Below are positions 24,674 to 33,744 of a stretch of DNA of 64,000 nt, piece by piece. Origin of the DNA: Aestuariispira ectoiniformans. GTDB lineage: Bacteria; Pseudomonadota; Alphaproteobacteria; UBA8366; Aestuariispiraceae. The translations under genes and the position numbers were made by a program. The stretch covers positions 3,551,588 to 3,615,587 of the forward strand of contig NZ_CP062788.1 in assembly GCF_025136295.1 (NCBI RefSeq), read 5' to 3'. Position 1 is the first letter of the stretch, and each line of letters opens with the position of its first letter. The notes under the pieces are model-generated. The model was not told where the DNA came from. It saw only the letters and a program-made list of their open reading frames with translations, and ran no database searches.

Positions 24674-25150
24674 ATGGAAGACAGAAACGACATATCCACC
24701 AAGCTGAAGGCCGCACAACGCAATCCGTTAGCCCTGGATTCACAGCTATGCTTTTCGCTCTATTCGACGATGCATGCCTTCAACAAAGTGTATCGCCGGG
24801 TCCTGAAGGAATTGGACCTGACCTATCCGCAGTATCTGGTCATGCTGGTTCTGTGGGAGCAGGATGAAATACGGGTCTCCGAGGTTTGCGATCGCCTTCA
24901 ACTGGAGACTACGACAGTAACCCCGCTCCTGAAACGGCTGGAGGCTCGCGGACTGCTTCAACGGGAGCGATCCCGCGAAGACGAACGCCAGGTCATCATC
25001 ACCCTGACCGGGACAGGGCGCGCCATGAAGGACAAGGCAAAACACGTCCCGCTTTGCATGGCAGAAATGGTAGATTGTTCGCTCGACGAAATGGTGGAAT
25101 TGCAGGACCGCCTCGCCGAATTACGAAACAGCCTGAAACGAAACCTCTAA
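24674..25150 (+). CDS. ohrR: MarR-family organic-peroxide sensor repressor
   Basis: 158 residues from ATG 24674; an in-frame TTG at 24665 is an alternative. The N-terminal 'LDSQLCFSLYSTMHAFNKVYR' contains the reactive cysteine at the conserved OhrR position, followed by 'DLTYPQYLVMLVLWEQDEIRV', a winged helix ('LQLETTTVTPLLKRLEARGLL') and the wing 'REDERQVIITLT'. Peroxide oxidation of the cysteine releases DNA and derepresses ohr. The two palindromes, one at its own start and one before ohr, fit this circuit. The gap between operator and start codon is so short that the mRNA may be nearly leaderless. Confidence 0.92.
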   Translation: MEDRNDISTKLKAAQRNPLALDSQLCFSLYSTMHAFNKVYRRVLKELDLTYPQYLVMLVLWEQDEIRVSEVCDRLQLETTTVTPLLKRLEARGLLQRERSREDERQVIITLTGTGRAMKDKAKHVPLCMAEMVDCSLDEMVELQDRLAELRNSLKRNL

Positions 25151-25220
25151 CCCTCTGACAGCACCGCCCCATCAGAAGGCAGTGCATAAGGGGATATAAG
25201 GTTACAAATTTTAACTAGTT

Positions 25221-25236
25221 ATATCGTGCACGATAT
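25221..25236. promoter_or_regulatory. OhrR-box palindrome ahead of ohr
   Basis: ATATCGTGCACGATAT is a perfect 16-base palindrome, 55 bases before the ohr start. It nearly duplicates the element at ohrR. Confidence 0.75.
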
Positions 25237-25290
25237 TATCGTTATCGATATTTAAACGGGCAACAGCCCAACAACCCAAGGAGAAGACCA

Positions 25291-25716
25291 ATGTCTGTTG
25301 AAAACGTACTCTACAAAACCAGCATGCAATCCAGTGGTGGCCGCGAAGGCAGTTCGAAAGCCGCCGACGGCAGCCTCGAACTGACCCTTTCCACCCCGAA
25401 GGAACTGGGCGGGGCCGGTGGCAACGGCACCAACCCGGAACAGTTGTTCGCGGCCGGCTACAGCGCCTGTTTCCTCGGTGCGATGAAATTCGTCGCCGGG
25501 CGGGACAAGCTGCCGATTTCAAGCGAAACCTCTGTCTCCGCGACGGTTGGCATCGGGCCGATCCCCACCGGCTTTGGCATCGAGGTGGATCTGGTTGTCG
25601 ATGTGCCGGGCGTCGACCGCGACCAGGCGCAGGAACTCATCAACCGCGCCCATATCGTCTGCCCCTATTCCAATGCAACGCAGGGCAATATCGACGTCCG
25701 CCTTTCGCTTGCCTGA
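25291..25716 (+). CDS. ohr: Organic hydroperoxide resistance peroxidase
   Basis: 141 residues. Thiol peroxidase that reduces lipid and other organic hydroperoxides using two cysteines, both visible: peroxidatic 'AAGYSACFLGAMKFV' and resolving 'HIVCPYSNAT'. 'GGNGTNPEQLFAAGYSACF' is the Ohr signature and separates it from the OsmC protein at 59383. The ATG follows AAGGAGAAGACC. It is monocistronic, preceded by an OhrR palindrome and followed by a strong terminator. Confidence 0.95.
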   Translation: MSVENVLYKTSMQSSGGREGSSKAADGSLELTLSTPKELGGAGGNGTNPEQLFAAGYSACFLGAMKFVAGRDKLPISSETSVSATVGIGPIPTGFGIEVDLVVDVPGVDRDQAQELINRAHIVCPYSNATQGNIDVRLSLA

Positions 25717-25725
25717 TGCGGCCCC

Positions 25726-25755
25726 AAGGGGGAGGGGCAATCCTCCCCCTTTTTC
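25726..25755 (+). terminator. Terminator after ohr
   Basis: AAGGGGGAGG (25726-25735) pairs with CCTCCCCCTT (25742-25751) and is followed by Ts. It is 10 bases after the ohr stop. Confidence 0.9.
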
Positions 25756-25904
25756 CTTCCCGCCTCCCCTGCCTGACAATCCAGCAAACATAACGACAGC
25801 GTGGCTCGTCATTTCGGAAAAGCCATGCTAAAACCCGGCACAGATTTCGGGCGCACAGCCCTGGCATTCACCCAAACAGGAATCCATTCCGGGAGAAACA
25901 CTTC

Positions 25905-27191
25905 ATGAAGGTCTTGGTGGTCGGCTCCGGTGGCCGTGAACATGCACTTTGCTGGTCCCTGGCATCCTCGCCGCTTTGCGACAAACTTTACTGCGCGCCG
26001 GGCAATGCGGGCATCGCCGATGTGGCGGAATGCGTGGCAATCAAGGCAGAAGATGTGGACGCCATCGTCGCCTTTGCGAAAGACAAGTCCATCGACCTGG
26101 TGGTGATCGGCCCGGAAGCACCGCTGGTACTGGGCCTCGCCGACAAGCTGGCCGACGCCAATATCCGGGCCTTTGGTCCCAGTGCAGCCGCTGCGGAACT
26201 GGAAGGGTCAAAAGGCTTCATGAAGGATATCTGTGCTAAATACGGCATCCCGACGGCGGCATACGCCCGCTTCACCAACGCGGAAAGCGCCAAGGCCTAT
26301 ATCCGTGAACAGGGTGCCCCCATCGTGGTGAAGACCGACGGTCTGGCTGCTGGCAAGGGCGTTACCGTTGCGCAGACCCTGGACGAGGCCCTGAACGCCG
26401 TTGACGACGCCATGCTGAACGGCGTCTTCGGCGATGCCGGGGCGGAAGTCGTGGTTGAGGAATTCATGGCGGGCGAAGAACTGTCCTTCTTCGCCTTCAG
26501 CGACGGCAAGAGCGTTCTGCCGCTGGCCTCCGCCCAGGACCACAAGGCGGTTTACGACGGCGACAAAGGCCCCAATACGGGCGGCATGGGGGCCTATTCC
26601 CCGGCACCGGTCTGCACCCCGGAAATCGAACAGCAGGTGATCGACCGTTGCATCCAGCCGCTGATCGACGGTATGGCCAAGGAAGGCAAACCCTATCGCG
26701 GGGTGCTGTTCTGCGGACTTATGATCGATGAGACCGGCCCGCGCGTCGTGGAATACAATGTCCGCTTCGGCGATCCGGAATGCCAGGTCCTGATGATGCG
26801 GTTGAAATCCGACCTGCTGCCGGTCCTGGTTGCGGCCTGCGATGATGTTCTCGACACGGTCGACCTGCGCTGGCACGATCAGGCGGCGTTGACTGTCGTC
26901 ATGGCGGCCAAAGGATATCCCGGCTCTTACGAAAAAAACACGGTGATCGAGAATGTAGAGGCCGCCGGCGCGGATGACGATGTCACCATCTTCCACGCGG
27001 GAACCGCGCGCGCCGATGACGGCAGCCTGCGTGCCACCGGCGGCCGTGTACTGAATGTCACCGCCCGTGGCGACACTGTCACCGCGGCCCAGGCCCGTGC
27101 CTATGAGGCCGTGGACAAGATTTCCTGGGAACAGGGATTCTGCCGCCGCGACATCGGCTGGCGCGCCGTTGAACGGGAACAGCAGAAATAA
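25905..27191 (+). CDS. purD: Phosphoribosylamine-glycine ligase
   Basis: 428 residues, as in E. coli PurD. It catalyses ATP-dependent joining of phosphoribosylamine and glycine in purine synthesis. Family blocks: '[20 protein letters not shown]', '[17 protein letters not shown]', '[19 protein letters not shown]', ATP-grasp '[15 protein letters not shown]', '[11 protein letters not shown]' and '[19 protein letters not shown]'. The ATG is preceded by GGGAGAAACACTTC. It lies five bases before a small membrane-protein gene and probably starts a transcript that runs into pmbA. Confidence 0.96.
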   Translation: MKVLVVGSGGREHALCWSLASSPLCDKLYCAPGNAGIADVAECVAIKAEDVDAIVAFAKDKSIDLVVIGPEAPLVLGLADKLADANIRAFGPSAAAAELEGSKGFMKDICAKYGIPTAAYARFTNAESAKAYIREQGAPIVVKTDGLAAGKGVTVAQTLDEALNAVDDAMLNGVFGDAGAEVVVEEFMAGEELSFFAFSDGKSVLPLASAQDHKAVYDGDKGPNTGGMGAYSPAPVCTPEIEQQVIDRCIQPLIDGMAKEGKPYRGVLFCGLMIDETGPRVVEYNVRFGDPECQVLMMRLKSDLLPVLVAACDDVLDTVDLRWHDQAALTVVMAAKGYPGSYEKNTVIENVEAAGADDDVTIFHAGTARADDGSLRATGGRVLNVTARGDTVTAAQARAYEAVDKISWEQGFCRRDIGWRAVEREQQK

Positions 27192-27196
27192 GACCG

Positions 27197-27484
27197 ATGG
27201 ACGCGGAAACCAGCATCTTCTCAGCCCACTTCCTGCGCGAAAACGCCTGGATTTTGGTTCTGGCCGCTATGCTGGTTGTCGTCTCCGTCCGCTTTGCATC
27301 CGGCAAATTCCGTACGGACCGCCGAAAAGACAAAGCCGCCGGACAGGGCAACCGCTACGACCCCGACAGCCTGCCTGACCTGTCTCCCAAAATCCGAAAA
27401 TTACGCATTCAGGGCATCTTGGCTGGACTGATCGTGGTCCTGACATTTATTCTGGTTGCCATCCTGAGCCATTTTGCTTCCTAA
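27197..27484 (+). CDS. Small two-span membrane protein, unknown function
   Basis: 95 residues. Two hydrophobic segments (about 17-33 and 73-92) flank a 40-residue basic, Asp/Pro-containing cytoplasmic or periplasmic loop ('RTDRRKDKAAGQGNRYDPDSL'). It sits five bases after purD and 30 bases before pmbA on the same strand, so translation within a shared transcript is likely. I do not recognise a family. Codon use matches the neighbours. Confidence 0.6.
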   Translation: MDAETSIFSAHFLRENAWILVLAAMLVVVSVRFASGKFRTDRRKDKAAGQGNRYDPDSLPDLSPKIRKLRIQGILAGLIVVLTFILVAILSHFAS

Positions 27485-27514
27485 CCATAAATAACGCTGA
27501 TAATGGAGCCCTCC

Positions 27515-28849
27515 ATGGACACCGAATCCCTGCTTCACGACCTGATCGAAAAAGCCCTGAAAAAGGGTGCGGACGCAGCGGATGCGGTTGCGGCCACCGC
27601 CACCTCCATCGCCCATGCACAGCGCCTGGGCAAAATGGAAAAGCTGGAGCGGTCGGAAGCCCATGACATGGGATTGCGTGTCATCATCGGCAAACGCCAG
27701 GCCGTCGTCTCCTCCAACGACTGGAAAGCCGATGCCCTGGACCAGTTGGTAGACCAGGCCATCGCCATGGCGAAGGTTGTCCCGGAAGATCCTCATATCG
27801 GCCTGGCCGATCCTGACCAGATTTTCAAAGGCCCCTTCAAGGACCTGGATCTCTATGACGAAGTGGAGCCCAGCGCGGAAACTCTGATCGAACGCGCCAA
27901 GGCGGCAGAGGATGCGGCCCTTGGCGTTGAAGGCATCACCAATTCGGAAGGCGCTGAGGCGGACTGGAGCCGCTGGGACATTCGCCTCGCGGCCAGCAAC
28001 GGTTTTTCCGGTGGCTACCAGAATTCCCGCCATGGGGTCGGCGTCTCCGTCCTCGCTGGCGAAGGCACCGGCATGGAAAGCGACTATGACTTCCATTCCA
28101 CCGTCCACGGCGAAGACCTGGAAGACCCGGTCCAGGTCGGCCTGCGTGCGGCCCGCAAGGCCGTTGAAAAGCTGAACCCGAAAAAGGGCGCCACCGGTCA
28201 GTTCCCGATTATCTTCGACCCGCGTGTCGCCAATTCGATCCCCCGTCATCTGGCGGGCGCAATCAATGGCGCAAGCGTTGCCCGCGGCACCAGTTTCCTG
28301 AAAGACAAACTGCATCAACAGGTCATGTCTTCCGGCATTACCATTGTGGAAGACCCGCACCGCATTCGCGGTCTCGCCTCCAAGCCCTTCGACGCGGAAG
28401 GTCTTAAAAACTACGCCAAGAATCTGGTGGACGAAGGCAACCTCACGACCTGGGTTCTGGACCTGCGCACGGCCCGCCAGTTGGGCATGGAAAGCACAGG
28501 TAACGCCAGTCGCGGCGCGGGTTCCCCGCCGTCGCCGTCGATCACCAACCTCTATATCGAGGCCGGTGCGATCACGCCGCATGAAATGATCAGCGATATC
28601 AAAACCGGTTTTTATGTGACCAGCCTGATGGGCCAGGGCGTGAACGGCATCACTGGCGATTACAGCCGTGGCGCCTCCGGTTTCTGGATCGAAAACGGCG
28701 AATTTGCCTATCCCGTCAACGAGATGACCATTGCGGGCAACCTCAAAGACATGTTCATGCATCTGACCGCTGCCAACGACCTGGAATTCCGCTATGGCAC
28801 CAACGCGCCGACCTTGCGGATCGATGGCATGACCATCGCGGGCATGTAG
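27515..28849 (+). CDS. pmbA: TldE/PmbA-type metalloprotease partner
   Basis: About 444 residues from ATG 27515 (GGAG at -9; an upstream ATG at 27503 is less well placed). PmbA pairs with the metalloprotease TldD to cleave unfolded or modified peptides, including microcin precursors and CcdA. The fold marks are 'LGRVIIGKRQAVVSS'-like N-terminal segments, 'GSPPSPSITNLYIEAG', and the C-terminal 'YSRGASGFWIENGEFAYPV' block. No HExxxH is present, as expected for TldE rather than TldD. tldD is not in the window. It is followed three bases later by a P1-family peptidase gene. Confidence 0.9.
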   Translation: MDTESLLHDLIEKALKKGADAADAVAATATSIAHAQRLGKMEKLERSEAHDMGLRVIIGKRQAVVSSNDWKADALDQLVDQAIAMAKVVPEDPHIGLADPDQIFKGPFKDLDLYDEVEPSAETLIERAKAAEDAALGVEGITNSEGAEADWSRWDIRLAASNGFSGGYQNSRHGVGVSVLAGEGTGMESDYDFHSTVHGEDLEDPVQVGLRAARKAVEKLNPKKGATGQFPIIFDPRVANSIPRHLAGAINGASVARGTSFLKDKLHQQVMSSGITIVEDPHRIRGLASKPFDAEGLKNYAKNLVDEGNLTTWVLDLRTARQLGMESTGNASRGAGSPPSPSITNLYIEAGAITPHEMISDIKTGFYVTSLMGQGVNGITGDYSRGASGFWIENGEFAYPVNEMTIAGNLKDMFMHLTAANDLEFRYGTNAPTLRIDGMTIAGM

Positions 28850-28852
28850 TCC

Positions 28853-29974
28853 ATGAATGCGCCCAGCCATGTCGGCCCCGCCGGTCGCCCCCGTGCACGC
28901 GGCCTTGGCCTGCCCTTTACTGAAAGCTGCGGCGTGAACAATGCCATCACCGATGTTGGCGGGATCGAGGTCGGCTATACGACCCTGATCAGCGGCAACG
29001 GCCCGCTGCAGGTTGGACAGGGGCCGGTGCGCACCGGCGTCACCGTCATCCATCCGCGTGGCAAGGAGCGGACTTTCGAACCGGTCTGGGCCGGATTTTC
29101 CAGTTTCAACGGCAATGGGGAGATGACAGGAACCCATTTCATCCAGGAAGCCGGACATTTCTGCGGCCCTGTCGCCATCACCAACACCCACAGCGTCGGG
29201 CTGGCCCATCACGGGCTGATCCGATGGATGACCAGCCGCAACGACTTCAACCCGGCCAAGCGCAGTTTCCTGCTGCCGGTCGCGGCGGAGACCTGCGACA
29301 GCCATCTGAATGATATCAACGGGCTTCATCTGACCGAGGCCCATGTGATTGATGCCGCCAACAACGCCACCGGCGGCCCGATCGAAGAGGGCAATGTGGG
29401 CGGCGGCACCGGCATGATTGCCTATGAGTTCAAGGGAGGAACCGGCACGGCATCCCGGATTGCCACCATCGCAGATGGACGTTCCTTCACCGTTGGCGCC
29501 CTGGTGCAGGCGAATTTTGGCCGACGCCCGGACCTCACGGTTTGCGGCGTACCCATCGGACAGGAACTGACCGAAAACCCGGCATTTGGTACGGGACGGG
29601 GCTCCATCATCGTGATCGTGGCAACCGACGCCCCGCTGATGCCGACGGCGCTGAACCGGCTGGCGCGTCGGGCGGGCCTGGGCATGGGCCGCACCGGGGC
29701 CTATGGCAGCGACGGATCAGGAGATATCTTCCTCGCCTTTTCCACCGGCAACAGTGTTAGCGATTGTGGCAACGATGCGGACCTGAAGGCGGACTATCTG
29801 CCACAGCAGGAGATGGACCCGCTATTCAAGGCAACCGTCGGCGCCGTGGAAGAAGCCATCATCAACGCCATGCTGGCCGCCGAAACCATGGTCGGCCGCG
29901 ACGACAACACAGTTGTCGCCATGGATCATGGTGCTTTGCTGGATGTGATGAAACGCTATAACCGCGTGGCCTAG
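28853..29974 (+). CDS. P1-family self-processing aminopeptidase (DmpA/BapA-like)
   Basis: 373 residues. An N-terminal-nucleophile enzyme that cuts itself into alpha and beta chains before Ser251 ('GRG-SIIVIVATDAPL'). By alignment in my head to BapA, Asn221, Ser289 and Asp291 ('GSDGSGD') fill the other catalytic positions, with the same 38- and 40-residue spacing as in BapA. Such enzymes release N-terminal residues, D-amino acids or beta-amino acids. The substrate here is unknown. It begins three bases after pmbA, so the two peptide-handling enzymes are co-transcribed. Its stop overlaps the convergent VOC gene stop by four bases (CTAG). Confidence 0.9.
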   Translation: MNAPSHVGPAGRPRARGLGLPFTESCGVNNAITDVGGIEVGYTTLISGNGPLQVGQGPVRTGVTVIHPRGKERTFEPVWAGFSSFNGNGEMTGTHFIQEAGHFCGPVAITNTHSVGLAHHGLIRWMTSRNDFNPAKRSFLLPVAAETCDSHLNDINGLHLTEAHVIDAANNATGGPIEEGNVGGGTGMIAYEFKGGTGTASRIATIADGRSFTVGALVQANFGRRPDLTVCGVPIGQELTENPAFGTGRGSIIVIVATDAPLMPTALNRLARRAGLGMGRTGAYGSDGSGDIFLAFSTGNSVSDCGNDADLKADYLPQQEMDPLFKATVGAVEEAIINAMLAAETMVGRDDNTVVAMDHGALLDVMKRYNRVA

Positions 29975-30822
29975 ATCGCCTGGAAACAAAGAGCAATGCC
30001 GCAGGCCAGTTCCGGCTGGACCAGCAGCGATCCATCCGTGCGCCGGGAATAGGCAATGCCGTTTTCCTTGAAGACCTTGGCCGTGACGTCTGTGTCCTCT
30101 ACCGCGATTGTCGCAACGGCAATCGCACCATTGCCGGTCCGCCCGTTCCAGACCAGCCCCGGATGCAGTTCCGTCAGACAGTCCTGACGACAGAAAACCA
30201 GCTTTCCGCCACCGGTTTCAACGATCAGCCGCCCCTCTGTACAATAGCAGTCATAGCCAAACAGACGCTCGTAGACCTCTGCCAGTGATCGCGGATCATC
30301 GTAGAGAATGGTATAGGCATGCACCGCCTTGGCGCCATTCGGATGGGTCATCCATTCGGGCCGCCAGACAAGGTCCGGCGTCAGATGCTGGCAGATGAAG
30401 GTGGACAGGCCGGGTGTCTTTTCCGGCGGCAGATGGACCAGCTTGAACCGGGGTATAACATCGCCCTCAGGCATTTCCAGGGCACGCCCCAGATCCTTGA
30501 CCTCCTGCGGGTCAAAACCGGTTTCAACGAGATGATGCCGGGTGGTCTCGATATCATCGCTGCGTGGGATGATTTTAAGACCGCCCTCCCCGCCCTTGAG
30601 GAAGTCCTCCAGACCGGCCGTAAACTCCTTCGGGTCAACGATCCCGAGAAGCTCAATATAGTCCGGGCCGAACATGATGCAGTAGTTGGCCGTTCCCCAG
30701 CCAATATGCCGCCCGCGATAACTGGTGCAAAAGCCCAAGGCCTCATAGGCCTCGCGCGCGGCCTCCAGGTCATTTACGCCGATAATACTGTGATCAAGTC
30801 CGGCAATTGCCGTGTTCTGCAT
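29971..30822 (-). CDS. VOC-superfamily (glyoxalase-like) protein
   Basis: 283 residues with two VOC-type modules: 'GLDHSIIGVNDLEAAREAYEALGF' at the N-terminus, and a second at about 165-280 ('AVHAYTILYDDPRSLAEVYERLFGYD'). His11 and later His/Glu positions suggest a metal site, but the ligand set is not certain. Members include glyoxalases, extradiol dioxygenases and resistance proteins. The 'IGWGTANYCIMFGPDYIELLGI' stretch fits a glyoxalase-3-like family of unknown substrate. It is 12 bases downstream of the rarD gene on the same strand. It converges on the P1 peptidase. Confidence 0.72.
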   Translation of the reverse strand: MQNTAIAGLDHSIIGVNDLEAAREAYEALGFCTSYRGRHIGWGTANYCIMFGPDYIELLGIVDPKEFTAGLEDFLKGGEGGLKIIPRSDDIETTRHHLVETGFDPQEVKDLGRALEMPEGDVIPRFKLVHLPPEKTPGLSTFICQHLTPDLVWRPEWMTHPNGAKAVHAYTILYDDPRSLAEVYERLFGYDCYCTEGRLIVETGGGKLVFCRQDCLTELHPGLVWNGRTGNGAIAVATIAVEDTDVTAKVFKENGIAYSRRTDGSLLVQPELACGIALCFQAI

Positions 30823-30834
30823 AATGCATTCTCG

Positions 30835-31758
30835 TCAGATGGCGGTAACACGCCGCCGCCGCGCATGATGGCGACGCTCCAGCGTGAAGACGGCCAGGGC
30901 AGCCCAGATAAAGCCGAAAGTAACAAGGTCGCCCTGACTTACCGGTTCACCATACAGAAAGGCCGCCAGCAAAAACAAGCCTGTCGGCGTCAGGTAAAAC
31001 AGCATGCCGACGGTTGAAATCGGCAAACGCTTTGCCGCCGCCACATAACAGAACAGCGGGATGGCAGTTACAAAACCGGCGGCAACCAGGAAGAAATCCG
31101 TCTTGAAGCCAAGCTTCAGGAAGACGCCCAGCCCCTGATGTTCCAACCACAGAAGATACCCCAGCGCGACCGGCAGGGTCAGCAGGGTTTCCACAAACAG
31201 CCCGGGCACCGCATCCACCGGAACCAGTTTGCGCACCGCACCGTAGCTGCCGAAACTGAACGCCAGGATCAAACCGATCCACGGCACACTGCCATAAGCC
31301 CAGGCGGCGTAGGATACCCCGGCGATTGCCAGACCCACAGCCACCCACTGGCCCTTGCGTAAACGTTCACCGAATACCGTCAGGCCCGCCAGCACATTCA
31401 CCAGGGGGTTCAGGTAGTAGCCCATGCTTGCCTGCAAAATCTGGTCATTGCTGACAGACCAGATATAAGTCCCCCAGTTCACACTGATCAGCGTGGTACT
31501 CAGGACTAGCAGCAGGACGGTCTTGGGTTGTTTCAGGGCGGAGAAAGTCCGCAGCAACTGCCCACGGAAAATCAGCACCAGCGCGCAGACGGGCACCGTC
31601 CACAAGGCACGATGGGCCAGCACCTGAAACGGATCGACATTGTCCAGTTCATGCCAATACAGCGGGAACAGGGCCCAGATGCCGAATGCCAGGAGGCCAA
31701 AAAGCAAACCTGTGGTTGCTTGCTTGTCGTCTGCAGTTACATTTGCGCTATCAGTCAT
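30835..31758 (-). CDS. rarD: EamA/RarD-family drug/metabolite transporter
   Basis: 307 residues with about ten hydrophobic helices in two EamA repeats. 'LLFGLLAFGIWALFPLYWHEL' and 'HRALWTVPVCALVLIF' are RarD marks, and 'GYYLNPLVNVLAGLTVFGERL' closes the first repeat. RarD proteins are presumed exporters of small metabolites; the name derives from a chloramphenicol-sensitivity observation and no substrate is assured. It precedes the VOC gene and follows the I9-like lipoprotein gene by 50 bases. Confidence 0.82.
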   Translation of the reverse strand: MTDSANVTADDKQATTGLLFGLLAFGIWALFPLYWHELDNVDPFQVLAHRALWTVPVCALVLIFRGQLLRTFSALKQPKTVLLLVLSTTLISVNWGTYIWSVSNDQILQASMGYYLNPLVNVLAGLTVFGERLRKGQWVAVGLAIAGVSYAAWAYGSVPWIGLILAFSFGSYGAVRKLVPVDAVPGLFVETLLTLPVALGYLLWLEHQGLGVFLKLGFKTDFFLVAAGFVTAIPLFCYVAAAKRLPISTVGMLFYLTPTGLFLLAAFLYGEPVSQGDLVTFGFIWAALAVFTLERRHHARRRRVTAI

Positions 31759-31808
31759 ACCTATGACTTGCGGCAGGATGTCGCGCCAGGCAAGCAGATA
31801 ATGGCCGC

Positions 31809-32144
31809 TCAGTCCTGAATAGTCTTTGTCCCATCGGGACGTAATGCCGCAACCTCATCCAGCCCCAACAGGAACAAGGCGGCCTCCCCGTCGATATCGG
31901 CCGCCATCTGCGGCAACATGCGATAGGTTTTGACATTCTCCAGCCGCATCCCCGCCTTCCCGGCCTTGTCCAGGATTGCCTGCTGCTGATCGGCGATTGC
32001 CGCGCCTTGCGGCGCGCCGCTCAGCTCAATAAGAACAGACCGCATCCCGGCCTCCCCTTCCAGGTCATTGCAGGAGGTCAGCATGACCGGAAAAATGAGG
32101 ACAACCAGCGTAACGCAGGTCTTTTTCCAATATGAAATCGACAT
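31809..32144 (-). CDS. Small lipoprotein resembling a subtilisin prodomain (inhibitor I9-like)
   Basis: 111 residues from ATG 32144, chosen for GGAGG seven bases upstream. The N-terminus has a lipobox: hydrophobic run then 'VMLTSCNDL', so Cys would be lipidated after cleavage. The C-terminal 75 residues follow the I9 prodomain pattern: beta ('RSVLIELSGAP'), helix ('DQQQAILDKAGKAGM'), beta ('VKTYRMLPQMAADID'), helix ('EAALFLLGLDEVAAL'), beta ending 'TKTIQD'. Such prodomains fold and inhibit subtilases. The gene starts 11 bases after the S8 protease gene on the same strand. Inference: a separate membrane-anchored inhibitor or chaperone for that protease. Confidence 0.7.
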   Translation of the reverse strand: MSISYWKKTCVTLVVLIFPVMLTSCNDLEGEAGMRSVLIELSGAPQGAAIADQQQAILDKAGKAGMRLENVKTYRMLPQMAADIDGEAALFLLGLDEVAALRPDGTKTIQD

Positions 32145-32155
32145 AATCCGCCTCC

Positions 32156-33652
32156 TCACTGCGTAATCGCGGTCGTGCCGCTGTCGCCGCCGATCGCGCC
32201 ATCGCCATCCCCCGGCAGCGTATCCCCGCCGATGCTGATCACGCCGGTCGGTTTCGGTTGTTTCTTTTTCATCGGTTCCGGTTTGGCCGGGACGGGCTTT
32301 TTCGGCGGCTCGGTCTTTTCGGCAACCGGCGGCTTTGGCGCATCCTCCACTATTTCCGGTTCAGGCTTTTCAACGACAGCATCCGAAGCATGCTTCAACT
32401 GCAACCTGGAAACCGCCACACCATTGGCCGGGTCGGTGATCACCTCACGGGATTTCAAGCGCTGCAAAAGCTGATTTATGTTCATCCGGGGATAGGCTTC
32501 CCGCATAAGCGCGACAGCCCCGGTGACATGCGGTGCCGCCATCGACGTCCCGTCAAGCTCCATATATCCGGTTTTGCCGGGGATACTGACGGATGACACG
32601 ATGCCGACACCCGGTGCCAGGATATCCAGGTAGGACGCGCTGTTGCTGAACGCCGCCACGGCACCATGTTTATCGATCGCGCCAACACTGAAAGCACTTC
32701 CGGCGCAGGCGGGTGACGGCAGGCCATTCTTATGCCCCTCATTGCCCGACGCGATCACAAGAGCCGACCCACGGCTCAGGAAAAGCCGGGAAGCCACTTC
32801 ATAAATACTGTCGTTGCAGGGAGACTTGTAATAAGGACCGCCACCCAGGCTCATATTGACCGCGGCGATCTCAATACCGTCATCAATCATCAATCCGAGG
32901 AGATAATCGAGACCTGCGATGATATCCCGGTCGCGCGCGCCCATCTTGTCACCGGACTTGCTGAAAACATTGATGCCGATGATCTTTGCGCCCGGTGCCA
33001 TGCCACTGAATTTTCCGTTCTCTCCGGCGATAATCCCGGCCACATGCGTGCCGTGAAAATGGACGGGCCTTGCCGCGCCGGGGCCGATCATCTCCGTCTC
33101 GCCATTGGGACAGTTCGTCATGGAAAAGCAGGCCTCACGCATAACCTTGCCCGCCAGGAAAGGGTGACTGGTATCAATGCCGGTATCGAGAACCGCCACC
33201 ACCTGGCCGGTGCCGCGCCGCCCCTTCGTCCAATAATCGGTCGCGCCGACAAATCCGGCTGTATCTTTCAGGGAGATGACCTTCAATTCATCAGCATAGA
33301 CATTCTGCCCCCCACCAAAGGCCTTGGCTGCCTTAAGCGCCTTGGCATCCACACGTAACGAATTCACCCGCAGATGTTTATAGTCCCGCAGGACCGATGC
33401 CTTGCCGCCTGCCGCCTCTATCTGGCGCATCAGGGCACGATGTTCGGCCTCAACGTCGATTGCGCCGGTGACCACACTGTCCAGGTCTTCCGGGTTAATC
33501 TCCCCCGTGACCGGCTGCCAGGATGTTATCAGCACATCCACGGTGTCACCCCCCGATGCCTGGCTCATCAAGGCATCAAAGTCATCACCGAAAGCCAACC
33601 CCGGTGCCACGGCCAGGACAATGGCAGCAAAAATACTTGTGAATTTAGACAT
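32156..33652 (-). CDS. Secreted S8-family serine protease (subtilase)
   Basis: 498 residues. The signal peptide (1-22) is followed by an I9-like propeptide (about 35-128), then the catalytic domain with Asp156 ('VLDTGID'), His200 ('FHGTHVAG'), Asn304 ('ASGNEG') and Ser370 ('GTSMAAPH'). Cysteines at 175, 181, 279 and 316 may form disulfides. The last 95 residues are a Pro/Lys/Glu-rich spacer ending in a Gly/Asp-rich tail with no anchor, probably disordered. It is predicted to degrade proteins outside the cytoplasm. The tail may hold the enzyme at the envelope. It is followed 11 bases later by a separate prodomain-like lipoprotein gene, an unusual duplication of the inhibitory module. Confidence 0.93.
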   Translation of the reverse strand: MSKFTSIFAAIVLAVAPGLAFGDDFDALMSQASGGDTVDVLITSWQPVTGEINPEDLDSVVTGAIDVEAEHRALMRQIEAAGGKASVLRDYKHLRVNSLRVDAKALKAAKAFGGGQNVYADELKVISLKDTAGFVGATDYWTKGRRGTGQVVAVLDTGIDTSHPFLAGKVMREACFSMTNCPNGETEMIGPGAARPVHFHGTHVAGIIAGENGKFSGMAPGAKIIGINVFSKSGDKMGARDRDIIAGLDYLLGLMIDDGIEIAAVNMSLGGGPYYKSPCNDSIYEVASRLFLSRGSALVIASGNEGHKNGLPSPACAGSAFSVGAIDKHGAVAAFSNSASYLDILAPGVGIVSSVSIPGKTGYMELDGTSMAAPHVTGAVALMREAYPRMNINQLLQRLKSREVITDPANGVAVSRLQLKHASDAVVEKPEPEIVEDAPKPPVAEKTEPPKKPVPAKPEPMKKKQPKPTGVISIGGDTLPGDGDGAIGGDSGTTAITQ

Positions 33653-33744
33653 GAAAGCCCTTCCCCCTTACGCAACCTCGGGAGTTTATCCCGCTGTCTT
33701 CACAGATGAAAAGGCCAAGCCGCTTATCCGGCCGCCGAAAAATG

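Noticed and set aside
27401-29344. 647-codon open frame antisense to pmbA and the P1 peptidase gene
   Set aside because: Covers two clear genes in antisense and has low-complexity Gly/His content typical of a shadow frame.
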